Shown piece after piece: positions 11,501-22,252 of a DNA stretch of 64,000 nucleotides (its first letter is position 1; each line of letters opens with the position of its first letter). The stretch comes from Pratylenchus scribneri. Taxonomy: Eukaryota; Nematoda; Chromadorea; Rhabditida; Pratylenchidae. The stretch is from NCBI GenBank assembly GCA_030063045.1, contig JAQSEB010000016.1, forward strand, positions 1,116,001 to 1,180,000, read 5' to 3'. The position numbers and the translations under genes are program-made. Below the pieces are notes generated by a model that worked only from the letters and a program-made list of their open reading frames with translations, searched no databases and was not told the origin of the DNA.

Positions 11501-12100
11501 ACGCTGCCGGCCACCGCCATGCATCACATGAGATTTTGGACCATAGCTGTCCTGCAGCTGCTCGTACCATCCATCTTAAGTATTATGTTCGTTTGCATAG
11601 AATTGTATGCTTAGTGACTGGCCGTTTAGTGGCAAGGGAAGAATGTTTAAAAATTAATCAAAAAAATAAACAAAAAATATGTATTAAATAAATTAAATTT
11701 TATATATTTCTATAGAGAATATATAGTAGAATTTTATAAAAATAATTTGATGTCAAAATAAAAAATTTCGAATTTTTTATACTGTTAAAATTTATGCTTT
11801 AATAAATAGAATTTTATTTATAAAATTTTTTTGTCAATTTTACATAACTTTTATATAAAAAAAATAGAATTTTTTATTCTACAGGAGGAAATTTATTTAT
11901 GATTTATATATTTTATGTAATTTTTAGAAATATTTTATGCATGCATTATTAAAATTAATTTCATGGTATACTAATTTTCAAATATTTTTTAAAAATATGT
12001 AAAATAAAAATTATTAATTAACATATACTAACTCAGACGAACGCCCTATCGGGCGATCTTCTGAACTAGAGAAGTTGACTGTGTGCCCATCTTCATCCAT
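8560..12100 (-). CDS. C-type lectin domain protein
   Basis: The following exons are in agreeing phases on the minus strand: 12100-12029 (tentative first), 11557-11393, 9988-9902, 9586-9512, 9374-9237, 9195-9081, 8930-8717 and 8650-8560, about 318 aa. The last four form the lectin fold: CLCQSGWTYFNGSCY, then FSSAESYCQNNFNAHLPSVH, then RIWSGLTL, SWSDGSPVDFGNP, PWGT and finally GRWVDRI…GILCRK. The two inner cysteines that normally pair are absent (Gln before VAM; Ile-Pro after WVD), while the outer C…LC pair is kept. WVD replaces the usual WND, so calcium-dependent sugar binding is doubtful. The N-terminal part has no recognised domain; its first exon may be wrong and could include the exon at 12668-12992. 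Introns of 41 and 66 bp are short but keep frame. A foldback element lies in the 11.39-9.99 kb intron. Confidence 0.7.
10479..11150. mobile_element. Foldback element with degenerate telomere-like core
   Basis: The left arm (10479-10605) and right arm (about 10958-11150) are inverted copies built from repeats of TTTTTTACCGCCAAT and CCTCCAAAAATCA. Between them (10660-10860) is a degenerate array of CCCTTAGCCCCTAG, CCCTAACC and CCTAACCTAACC. The element sits in a lectin intron. No transposase is present. ACATG on both outer flanks is a possible target duplication but is weak. Confidence 0.65.
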
Positions 12101-12109
12101 TCGAGGCTC

Positions 12110-12600
12110 AGAATAATTTTTGAACAATAAAAAGTTAAAAAAGGGTTTAAAAAACACATGGAATCGAGTTTTAATTCAAACAGTAAAGTATATCACTCCA
12201 CCGTCAGCGCTATACACCCCACTAGACAAAGCAACAATCAATTCTGCTATAATAAAAAACTCATAGTCATAACATAAAGCAAAAATCAATATTAGGAATA
12301 TTCCACATTTGTGCAGAATAATATGCCTAACCAAATCAAATTCAAAATCATTATTACCATCACACTCAGCACTATCGATTACACCCCATATTTGACATTT
12401 CCATCATCAAAATCAAACAACACTAAACTTGGCTATAACGTCACGGCCAAGCTGCGCGAGACGGCTATATTAAAAAATTGCTTCAAAATTCTGAACCAGC
12501 ATCCTCGAAAACCCCCGAGTACAAAAAATCAACCATTTCATATTGCAAAACATAGAGAAAATTTAGGAGACAAAACAGACAAACTTCTAAAATTATAGAT
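12110..12600. other. Stretch without a confident gene
   Basis: Short open frames exist on both strands, but none has a signal peptide, a family motif or a convincing splice partner. Part of it is probably an intron or the 5' flank of the lectin gene. Confidence 0.3.
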
Positions 12601-12667
12601 TGGATATTAAAAGAAGGAGAATATTTAATTAGAAAATTAAAAACTTTTATTTATTTTTAATAAATTT

Positions 12668-12992
12668 TTAAAAATTCTTTACTAAACAATATTCCCTCCC
12701 TCCATTTTGCTTTTTCTTCATTAACCGGAGCCTACCGTAATTTTGTGATTCCTCCTCTTCCGAGAAATCCACCCATGAATTTTGATCATGTTTATTTGGG
12801 TACCACCACCACCAGCAAGGTCGATGGTGTTTTTTATTTGGCTTCCAAATCCACCACCAACATTTCGGATCCGGGCGTTTGGTGGTTGTAGTCATGGGGG
12901 AAGTGGTGGTCGGTGACACATTTCCATCATTGGGTCCTTTGACTACTACAGATTGGTTTTTGCCTGCACACAAAATCTCAGCTCCAACAATT
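12668..12992 (-). CDS. Thr-rich and Trp-rich exon, possible upstream part of the lectin gene
   Basis: An open frame after an AATAG-type acceptor reads NPSIVGAEILCAGKN, then a Thr/Pro linker (TTTSPMTTTT), then two CWWW clusters separated by KPNKKHHRP, an acidic run (FSEEEES), and a stop at 12668. It has no start codon of its own near 12992, so it is an internal or last exon. A GGTAGG donor-like site at 12736-12734 would allow splicing onward, before the stop, to the lectin exons. Alternatively it is the 3' exon of a separate gene. The product is not recognised. Confidence 0.35.
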
Positions 12993-13190
12993 GAGGGATT
13001 CTATTGAATAATTCATTTTCAGCTTAAATAATGAAACATATAAAATTACTAATTTTGCAAATTCCCGTAAAGAAGTAACCACATTATTGCAATCAATTGA
13101 CTCCTCCGATTGAATAAATATTATCTTTATATTGAAGTTAAGAAATTAATAAACAAATAAATATTTAATTTAACTTGAAGTTTGTTCGAA

Positions 13191-13293
13191 TCATTTCCAA
13201 AAATAATTTGAGAAACGCCCATGAAGCCCAATGTTATGTTGTTTATAAACAAGTCCATCTATAAAATCATATATTTTTGGGACATCCCAAATT
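13191..13293 (-). CDS. Possible exon of an unrecognised gene, cut by a MITE
   Basis: The minus strand reads WDVPKIYDFIDGL… and then HGRFSNYFWK before a stop. Codon use looks gene-like, but the frame enters directly from the adjacent MITE at 13299. It may be a remnant of a disrupted gene or chance. No family is recognised. Confidence 0.25.
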
Positions 13294-13298
13294 GTAAC

Positions 13299-13699
13299 TA
13301 GGGTTGCACCCCGTCCCCGCCCCGTCCCCGCCCCCGTCCCCGGGTTTTTTGCCCCCGTTCCCCGTCCCCGTCCCCGAAAATTTGGGAGCCATTCCCCGCT
13401 CCCCCTCCTTGTGAGGTCGGGGATTTCGGGGGAAATTTTAAGGAATTTTTTTTTGAAAAACTCAACTAAATCATCTTCTTTTTTCATTTCACAATTCATT
13501 ATAAAAAATTTTTTTGAAAAATGCAAAAAAAAAGTTGCAAAATCCCCGAAATTTCGGGGTCCCCGCCCCCGTCCCCGTCCCCGGGATTTTTTGCCCCCGT
13601 CCCGAAATTTGGAAAATCCCCGTCCCCGTCCCCGACGCTTGCCTCCCCGCAATTCCCCGTCCCCGAAAATCGTTCCCCGGGCTCCGGGGTGCAACCCTA
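13299..13699. mobile_element. 401-bp hAT-type MITE with CCCCGT motifs
   Basis: The termini are TAGGGTTGCACCCCG and CGGGGTGCAACCCTA, near-perfect inverted repeats. The flanks are 8-bp direct repeats with one mismatch (ATTGTAAC 13291-13298 and ATCGTAAC 13700-13707). Both subterminal parts are arrays of GTCCCC, giving local GC content far above the surroundings. The long open frames across it are a by-product of the repeat. Confidence 0.85.
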
Positions 13700-13958
13700 A
13701 TCGTAACACATTATAAGAACATTTTTTTTTCATAATGAAACCTATCTTCTTTTATTTTAAATCATTTAATAGCACATAATTTTGAAAAAAATTTTACTTC
13801 ATTCCTCAATAAAAAAATTACGAAAAATATTTTTATTTATCTATTAATTTTATAAAATTATATTTCTAATTTCTATGCAATATCAAATTATATAGAAAGC
13901 ATTTATATGGAACAATAATTGGTATGAGGTATGAGCTGAAAAATCCCCCATAATAGAG

Positions 13959-15462
13959 TTATTCATAAAAACGAACATTATTCGGGTCTTTGTTCATGTT
14001 TGCAGTGGCTTTTTGGAAATTGTAAGTTGTGTTGAGCAGGATTCTCATTTCGTTTACAGTGCTTCTTTTAACTCTTCCGTTCGTGTCTTAAAAACAAGAT
14101 AATATTAAATTTATCATTTATCAGCGGCAAATTTTTGCTTGTATTCGTATTTTAAAAATGTAGTAAACTTACTTTGACTTTTTGTTATGAATGCTAAAAC
14201 ATTAAAGGTATCATCAAATTTTTAGCGATATTTATAAAGAAATTAAAAGGACCGTTTATTATTTACAAGAGAAGGTATTCAACTGAATACTGGACTTTTT
14301 TTTTAAACAAGGTTCAGCTATTTTTCAAGATTATATATGGGTTTAAATCAAAAGAAAAGTCCGTTTTCCTTAAAAGAGTCAATTTTCAATTGGCCGTATC
14401 TCAATTCTGGATTTCCACTGAGGAAAAACGGACTTCATTTTGATTTAAACCCATATATAATCTACAAATAGCTGGACCTCTTTAAAAGTCGCACATTCAA
14501 TTGAATACCTTCCCTTATTTGTAAAAGAATATGCTGGAAAATTTTTAGAAATAGGAAGCATGCATTTTAGAGAACTTTTTTTAATTCCATTAAAATTCAG
14601 AAAAAAAATCAAAATTCCTAATAAAATTTTTTCTTGTGAACAGAAAAAGACTCTTCTTATTCAGAATATGTTATTTCCAAAATATTTTTGCCATAAAATA
14701 AGAACACATATAATGAAAAATAAGAATTTTTTGTATTAGTATTAATACATTTGGATTTTATTTTCATTTTTTTTTAATTTTTAAAGAATATTTAAAATGG
14801 TAAAAAGATGCTGATAAAAATTTTTCGGTTTTTTCATCCTTTTTTTGATACCAACAACAGACCTTCACATGCTTGTTCAGCAAAACAAATTTCTCCTCCG
14901 GCAATTGCTATATTCCCAGCAGATGTACCGGTCTCAGCATAAGCAACATTTGTCGACCTCTTGGCCCTCTACAATTACAAATTTAACTTTTATTTTAACT
15001 TATTAGTAAATTTGAGAGTTTTACTTGAAATAGTCCTGTTTCTATAAAATCTTTTCAAATTAAAAGGTAAAAATTGTTAAATTTCTTTTTAAGCACTAAA
15101 ATTGGTCATACACTCGAAGTGATTTTCGGAAAGAACTTTGTCGAATTTTTGCATTCTAAATAACCATCTATTAGAGATCAGACAAATGTAATTGGATAAT
15201 AATCGTGATTGGTAACCTTTTTACTTGAAAGATTCAGTTTCGCTAAATGATCTATTATTATGATATGATCTAAGAATAATTGCATAGATGAAGACGCTAT
15301 TTTGTTTCAGGTTTTTGATAAATTTTTTGATTAAAATTTTATAAAAATTACATTGCCACAGCCATTATTATCACTAGGACTAGAATTACAGCATTCAATT
15401 TGTGATATGTAAATAGTCGATAGGTTCAACAACAGAATTAATAATAGAATGAAATGAATCAT
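13959..15462 (-). CDS. 114-aa secreted protein with two Lys-Arg sites
   Basis: The three exons 15462-15352, 14968-14863 and 14086-13959 join in phases 0 and 1 to a 115-codon frame. Residues 1-20 form a signal peptide (MIHFILLLILLLNLS…). The mature part has CC, C, C and C (five cysteines in total), then RAKR-S at about residue 38-42 and GRVKR-S at about 78, both resembling dibasic processing sites. It ends in an Asn/Thr-rich segment (ILLNTTYNF) and RFYE. It is not a family I recognise. It could be a processed secreted peptide precursor or a small effector. The second intron contains the palindromic MITE at 14255-14530. Confidence 0.6.
14255..14530. mobile_element. Palindromic MITE (about 125-bp arms)
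   Basis: The left arm begins GAAGGTATTCAACTGAAT and the right arm ends ATTCAATTGAATACCTTCC. Inside, TATATATGGGTTTAAATC is matched by GATTTAAACCCATATATA, and GTCCGTTTTCC by AAAAACGGAC. The arms are separated by a short AT-rich loop. The outer TTATTTAC/TTATTTGT may be a diverged target duplication. The element lies in the intron of the 114-aa secreted gene. Confidence 0.65.
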
Positions 15463-15479
15463 GTTTTTACAAAGTATTT

Positions 15480-16430
15480 TGGTTGATGAAAACTACAAAT
15501 TGCAAATAATCTGTGCAAAATTTTTCTGATAGAATAACTTCTATTTTCGTATTATTTTTGGAAAGTAGTAAGTCAGTTATAAAATCGTTAAAAATTGCTT
15601 AAATCTATTTTTTGACTGTTAAAATTTTATCAACAAATAACATTTGTTTTTAATTTCTGCTCATCAAATCAAACCAAAATAACCTCAATTAAATGAGGAA
15701 TTTGATAAGATTTTAATTTAAAAGAAAATATAGCATGAAATAGTGGAAAATTTTTTCAGAGGGTAAATCATGTTTATGGATAAAAATTATGTTGCTTTCT
15801 AAATGAATTTGATCAACCTCACAATAGCTTAAATAGAGAAATGGACTTATGCGCCAGTTTCCCTTTTTCATAACCAACATGCTCTCTACACCAATTACAA
15901 AATCACACATGAATTATGTAAATTCTGGTCAAATGGACCCAAAAATTGGTGGGCTTAAATTTTGATGTTTGCTTTTTTTGTTTGGTAGAAGAAGAAAATT
16001 TTGGCAAAATTTACATAATGGAACATTCCCTATTTTTTCAAGCCCATCGAGTACAGAATTTACATTGGGAAAAGATCATCCGTACATCAAAATCGGGGTT
16101 TTTCACCAATAGGAGAAAAAAAGTATGGTAGGAAAATTTGGCGCAAAAATCATTCCATTTTGATTCACAAAAAATCCACATGCATTTACATTTTATCTAA
16201 AAAATACTTCCTACTTTCCGCATTGGTGTCAATCTCATATAAAATTCTGTGAATATTAAGCAAATAATCACAAGTTTTATTCCCATGATGGCCATCTTTT
16301 TGGGCAGCCTTGATTGGCCCAGGATTTGCATAATAATAACATTTATTTGTGCTGCTGATAATTTTGATGGAATACGTGGCAAAAAAATTTTCTGGATTCC
16401 ATTTCATATTCCATTAACAATTGAATGCAA
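15480..16430. other. Intergenic stretch between divergent genes
   Basis: This lies between the secreted gene (minus) and the acyltransferase (plus) and should hold both promoters. I see no array, paired terminal repeat or convincing additional gene. Confidence 0.4.
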
Positions 16431-16438
16431 AAAATTCC

Positions 16439-19400
16439 ATGATGGTTGATAATCAAATAAAAAATGTTCAAAATAATTCTGGTTCCAATGGTACACGGCA
16501 AGCTAAAAAATCTTCATCATCATCATCGAGTGAAGAAATAAATCACTCAACTGATGAGAAGGCTGATAAATGGCTGACATCATTGCCAAAATGGGAGACT
16601 GCATTGTGTTGGATAATCACTCTAGGCACAATTGGCTATGGATTTATTTCACTCTGGCGTGTTAGCACAAAATGGCGCTTGCTTTTGGCTCAACATGGAT
16701 CGGTTGTGGAATTGCCACTGATTGGAAAACGCGCCAAAGATGAATCTGATTTTCATTGGCATCGGTACGTAATAAAATCACAATGATAATAAATAATATT
16801 GGAAATTTAAAAAAAATTAATAAAAATTTAGTTAGTTTTGGAATAATTATACTACGTTCATATTATTATAGGTTCGTCTTAAATAATGGAAAATTTTAAT
16901 AAAAAATTTGGACTTTTATCTTATAACTATAAGGACTGTGTTTTTTTTTTAATTTTCTTCTAATATAGGTTAAGTTTTTTACTATCAAATTCCCTATTTC
17001 ATTATTTTCACAAAAATTCAATAATGCGAAATTTTTTAATTTTTACTACATTACATACAATAAATCAAATTTGCTTACCAAATGCCAGATTAAGTATTTT
17101 AGGTCTGCTCTGTTTAATTAATTTTATTTGGGCAATGGCACACAATTGAGTATCCCTCTGATTTCAGTTGGAATCATTTTGTATGCCAGTATGTACCATT
17201 TTTGTTTCTCCATTCTCTTGTGTTCAATCTTCTGCCCAATATACTTGCCGATGAACATATTTGGGTACCGTTGTACACATTCCTGTCGATGGCTGGCTGT
17301 TTCTACATTTTTACACTTCATTTGGTAGTTGTCTCTATCTTGCAGGGCTTATTCACTTTTGTATGTACAATTACGTTCAAGTAAGTGTATATTTTGGCAC
17401 TAAAACTAAAATTCAGTTAAAAAAAAACAGAAAATTATGCATTATTTCGCCGAATAAGCAGGGCACAATCTTAACCTTAAACCTAAATCCTTATCCTTAA
17501 ACCCATGACGTCCCAGCTCTAACCATTACCCTAAACATATTTTTCGAAATCTCGACTTTCTCTGTTTATCTGTTGAAAATTTTTTGTAAATTTCAGTTAT
17601 AAGATTCAATCAATTATAAAGGATGTCATTAACTATTATTTTAAGACTCATTTGTTCAGTCAAGCAAGCCAAAATAATATTGGTGTTGTCTGAAAACAAA
17701 TGATAAATTTTTTAAAAAAAAATTGTTTTTATTTATACAAAATCATCTTTCCGGTTTTATGAAAAAAATTACAAAAAATTCTAATTTTCTTAGAAGGAAT
17801 ATCAAAATTTTTTAATTAAAAATCCAATCTTTGGAATAACTTTTAATAATATTTAATCATCAGCAGAAGTGCGGCGATTGTTTGGCTTAGTGTTCTGCCC
17901 TTGTTTTATTTGCTTTTAAAACGCACTGACTTATTGGCCGACGATCTATTTCTCGTCTTCATGTTCATTCCCTATACGCTGCTCTCCTACATTTCATTCT
18001 GTTTGGAATTGACACGAAAGATGAAAATGAATAATACCAATCAAATCAATACAAAATGCCAATCAACGAAAAGCTTTCTTCTAGCCCGAATGCTATTCTA
18101 TGCTTTCTATCAGCCTTATTTATGTGCAATGGTTGTCCTCTATCCCGATTTTGAATCCCAAATCGCAAAATGCATGGTGCAGTCACGACAATGGAAAAAC
18201 ATTGTGTATAAGGCATTAAGATTGGTATTCTGGTGGATAATGTGCGAATTGATTCTCCATTTCTTCTATTTTGGAGCAATTTCACAGAATCCGGCATTCA
18301 TGAGGAAATTGCCCATTGATGAATTCATCAGTATTTGCCTAGCAATCGGTTGGTGCTTTTTTTTTATTTTTAGAATGCATAAAATTATAATTGATAGATT
18401 TTAGAATTGGCTAAAAAAATACATTAGAACAATAAAATTCAGTAAAGTGTAAAATAGAAATAAATATTTTTTTGGAGAGTAAATTTTTGACGCTCGCGTT
18501 TTTTTCGAAAAAGAAAGATTCAAAAAAATTTCATTTAAAAAAGAGGAAATATGATAAATTATCTACTCCATTATTTTGGCCCTAATATTATATAATATAA
18601 TCTATTTGGACTTTTCTTAAGCTGTCAAAAGTAATCTCCTATAGGTGCTTTTTTTCACATGAAATACGTGGTCATATTCGGTTTGCCCACGGTGTTTGCT
18701 CTGTTTGATGGAATGCGCCCTGTAAATGGCCCAATCTGTGTATCTCGCATCTCACTGTTTTCAAAATTGTGGCGTGGCTTCGATCGTGGCATGCATGCCT
18801 TCTTCAAAGAATACATTTACCGGCCAATCTGTGGCCAAAACTTTTCATTACGTACAAAAATATTTGGCGTCTACGTGATCTATTTACTGAATATATTCTG
18901 GCATGGCTTCCATCATAACAAAATTGTCTGGATATTATTGAATATAATTGGGCTGAACATTGAGTTGGTTTTTCCTTTTATTACATTGAAATATGATTAA
19001 TTGGCCGATTGTTAAATCAGTTTTTTTAAAACCTATCAGCCAAATTTTAATTTAATCTTTCATAATCATTAATCAATTTTCAAAAGGGTGCGGTTTCTTT
19101 TGCCGAACGAGTAAATTCTTTTTTGTCAAAAAATCGGGTTCTTTTGCCTAAAATCTACATAGTAACTTGTTAATGTTTGATCATAGACTCCCTAACTACT
19201 TACCCATTTTATTGAACACATCGAGACACACCGATTGATATATAGTTTGTTGGGATTTGTCAAAAATTCAAGGATTAAAGAGTTTAAAACAATTTTGCAT
19301 TATAACTCTTTTAATTTTGAACCAAACCCAATAAACTATATACCAATCAACGCACTCGATGAGCTCTATAAAATGGTTAAATGGTTTGGTACCATGGATC

Positions 19401-20041
19401 AAGCAAAACAAATTATTAAACTTTCGACAAAAGAAACCAACCGATTTTTTGTCAAAAAGAGCTTATTCGTTCGGCAAAAAACCTTTCTCTTTTCAAAATT
19501 TTATTAAAGATCATTCGGATTGAATTTTTCTTTAATTTGGTTTAAAAAACAGGAAATATTCAAGAATTGATAATAATTTGGGATTATAGCAGTATCCTTA
19601 ATCCAGCCTATTATCACTATTCAAAATTCAAGGATATAATTCAAAATTTTCATATTATTCAGGTTTGGAGCCAAAGCATTTTATTCGTTTACCACTGTCA
19701 TATCAATCAGAGAGCGCTTTCTCTCAAACCGATGTTTTCGGCGTTTACTCGCTTTGCTGCACATAATCCCTTTCTTTCTTGGCATTTTTTCCAACTTATA
19801 TTTTCTGGGCGGCTCGGCAATTGGATGGCTAGTTGTCTATCGTATATGCTGGGAGGAAGCGTTTCCTCCAAGCTGGACCTTCCTGCTAATCTGCACTCTG
19901 GCCTATTTCCACAATCAAATTGTGTTGGAGGTAGAAATGTATTGGCCAACTACACCAGCGGTGCAAATCAAAAGCAGCTCACCACAATATTCAATGGCCT
20001 CATTTGATGTTATAAAAAACAAAGAAAAGAAGGAGGAATAG
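16439..20041 (+). CDS. HHAT-like membrane-bound O-acyltransferase (protein-cysteine N-palmitoyltransferase family)
   Basis: The five exons 16439-16764, 17168-17380, 17864-18348, 18645-18963 and 19663-20041 join in phase to 573 aa. After a Ser-rich cytosolic start comes LPKWE (compare LPRWE of animal HHAT), then many membrane helices. The family's conserved LWRGFD (Asp near residue 388) and FWHGFHH (His near 428, the MBOAT catalytic histidine) are present, followed by the terminal NLYFLGG motif. HHAT enzymes transfer palmitate to the N-terminal cysteine of Hedgehog ligands in the ER membrane. Nematodes lack canonical Hedgehog but have Hedgehog-related proteins, so the substrate here is unknown. 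An alternative frame at 16969-17150 was excluded because exon 1 joins 17168 directly (…HWHR|WNHF…). Human HHAT is 493 aa; the extra length is N-terminal and in loops. Confidence 0.88.
17450..17545. repeat. Short degenerate telomere-like tract
   Basis: CTTAACCTTAAACCTAAATCCTTATCC and ACCATTACCCTAAAC form a brief degenerate array in acyltransferase intron 2. Similar words occur in the foldback element at 10.7 kb and the Mutator-like element at 26.7 kb. Confidence 0.4.
19086..19489. mobile_element. 404-bp MITE with 9-bp target duplication in an acyltransferase intron
   Basis: The arms of about 60 bp are inverted copies: GGTTTCTTTTGCCGAACGAG at the left against CTTATTCGTTCGGCAAAAAACC at the right, and TTTTTGTCAAAAAATCGG against CCGATTTTTTGTCAAAAAG. 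The perfect 9-bp direct repeat TTTTCAAAA flanks both ends (19077-19085, 19490-19498). A 9-bp duplication suits Mutator-like elements. It is non-coding. Confidence 0.8.
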
Positions 20042-20109
20042 GCAGTGAATGTCTAACAATTTTAAAATAGAAGGATATTTTATCTAATGATTTTTTAACA
20101 ATATATATT

Positions 20110-20330
20110 CCTCTCTATAATAAATCAAAGTCGGGATTTTTGTAAAATACGGTTTCGATTTTTCAAAAAACAAGTCGTTTTAGCTTTTCAAAAAATATCG
20201 ATTTCGGTTTTTCAAAAAAATCATTTTTCTGATTTTCTAAAAAGACGTTTTGAGTTTTTCAAAAAATGTAGTTTTCGGTTTTTCAAAAAATATCTTTTCT
20301 TATTTCGATTTCTCCTATTTCTTCCCTCTT
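20110..20330. repeat. CGGTTTTTCAAAAAA minisatellite-like tract
   Basis: There are about six degenerate units of 28-36 bp, each containing TTTTTCAAAAAA and a TCG/CGT core, between the acyltransferase and elongase genes. No terminal inverted repeats were found. Confidence 0.5.
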
Positions 20331-20694
20331 CCCCATTTTCCCTCTTTCAAATAATGTCCAATAGTATCCTAATTTTGCCCGAAGATTGGAAGTGAAAGAG
20401 AAGAGCCTCCCTCCAATTGCCCCCATAAGCCGTTGGGATTTGACGATAAGGAAAAATATCTTATTTATTTAGATTCCTTTTTCTTCATTCCATTCATTTC
20501 ATTTTTGTACACGGAATAATAAAATAAATCCATTCAAATTTAGAGAGAATATTTAATTAAAATGGAATTATTTTCAAAAGTGTATAAATCATTGAACACT
20601 TTTTCGGTTTATACCGACAACAACAAATCGAGCCCAATGCACACCAGTTATAAGCATATGTGAGAAAATTTTTAAAAAATTCAAAAATTAATTA

Positions 20695-21793
20695 ATGACA
20701 CAAAATTTTGATAGTTTTTCTCTTCCATTCGAGCATTTGAACAACTCAATGGAAGTGACCCTGGTTTTACAGCGCTTTTGGCATTGGAGCTTCTTTTTGT
20801 CCATTTTCTATTATTTTTTTATTCGACTAATCCAACGGGCATTGCAGAATCGGAAACCATTTGAATTGCACATTCCACTGCTCATTTGGAATTGTTCATT
20901 GGCATTGTTCAGTTTGGTCGCATTAATTCGTTTTGGCGAAGTTCTCACATTCATTCTCTTAAAATCAAATTACAATAAATTATTTTCATAAAAGGATGTT
21001 CTCCATCAATATTTGCACAATGGATTGGTTAATACTGTTTGCTATAGTTGCCATCCAAATCGAGTGGCCGCCTTTTGGGCATTCCTCTTTTTAATCTCAA
21101 AGGTGGTCGAAATGGGCGATACCGTATTCTTGGCACTCCGCAAACGCCCCATCATTTTCCTCCATTTCTACCATCATATGGCCGTCCTTGTTTGTTCAAT
21201 CCATATTGGTCAGTCTTCTGTAACAAGGGGAAATGGCATATTTTTGGAAAATTCAAAAATTAAATTAATACAATTTTATTTATTGTTAAATTGCGCAAAT
21301 TCTAATTGGAATATATCTTATTTTCCGAAAGATGGATGAATTGAATTTGTTTATGGGCAATTTTAAGGTGCGGATAATGCGGCACCTTCAATGCTTTACA
21401 TCCCAATGAACCTTTTTGTCCACTTTTTAATGTATTCATATTATTCCCTAATGACGATTGGGGTGAAAATGCCATTTTGGTGCGCGATGAGCATTACCAG
21501 CATGCAAACACTTCAAATGCTTTGCGAGGTGGCATTGACGGCATTTGTGCTTAAACTAAAAATTGTGGACCAAATCAAGTAAAGGGCAAAGAAAGAATCG
21601 GAAAAATTTTTAAAATGGATAATTTAGATGTCAACAAAGTTATGGGAATTTATCATTGATTATCTTCCTTTATATCACATTTGCCTTCCTCTTCTCCCAT
21701 TTATTCTATGATCATTATTTGAAGAAGGGCGGCAAAATGGTCAAAAAACATTCAAAAGGAAATGGAGTGATGATCAACAAAAAGAAGGCCTAA
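20695..21793 (+). CDS. ELO-family very-long-chain fatty acid elongase
   Basis: The exons 20695-20940, 20995-21208, 21368-21578 and 21628-21793 join in phases 0, 1 and 2 to 278 aa, normal for the family. The product is a multi-spanning ER-membrane condensing enzyme that adds two carbons to acyl-CoA with malonyl-CoA. Signature motifs are KVVEMGDT (about 118-125), the catalytic HFYHH histidine box (139-143), MNLFVHFLMYSYYSL, and TSMQTLQM. The C-terminal part has C-x3-YGNLSLI…Y…LFSHLFYDHY, and the protein ends in KKKA, a dilysine ER-retrieval signal. Introns are 54, 159 and 49 bp. The substrate chain length cannot be told from sequence. The gene lies 650 bp downstream of the acyltransferase on the same strand. 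Confidence 0.9.
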
Positions 21794-21799
21794 AATGTT

Positions 21800-22250
21800 G
21801 AAATGTTAGGAAGTAAGAATAAAATTATAGTGCTATATTCACAATATAATATAAATTCATTGTGTACTTGTTTGTAAATATATATATATATAAATACAAA
21901 ATGATTCCAATTTCATTGTTTTTAGATGCGCAAATGTTTTTAAATGTTTTATTTTCAAAATTTATCATTTTTTTTATATTTCTGACGAAAAATTTAAATT
22001 TTTATATTAATTAAATGTCAAGTTCAAATAAAAATATCAAAATATTTTTTACGATAAACAATTTTACTCAAATAGCATATACCAAATCATGTCAGTACAA
22101 ATGACTTTATTGTGTTTTCCAAAATTTTATCAGTTGAATTTGAAAATTTTATTCTCATTTTTTTCAGTCAATTTTTTGCTATAAATAAATTTATTTCATT
22201 CATCTAATAGGGGAATGTTCTCTCACACATTCTGCTTCCTTTGAAGCTTC
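21800..22250. other. AT-rich intergenic stretch between converging genes
   Basis: This separates the 3' end of the elongase from the 3' end of the cysteine-rich copy B. Only a short TATATA run is evident. Confidence 0.5.
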
Positions 22251-22252
22251 AA

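Noticed and set aside
13191..13733. A 180-codon Gly/Arg-rich frame and its Pro/Arg-rich complement
   Set aside because: Both are produced by the GTCCCC arrays of the hAT-type MITE; only the last ~34 codons outside the element could be real.
16969..17150. Open segment that could be a second acyltransferase exon
   Set aside because: It ends in a stop with no donor, whereas exon 1 joins 17168 in phase and matches the HHAT family there.
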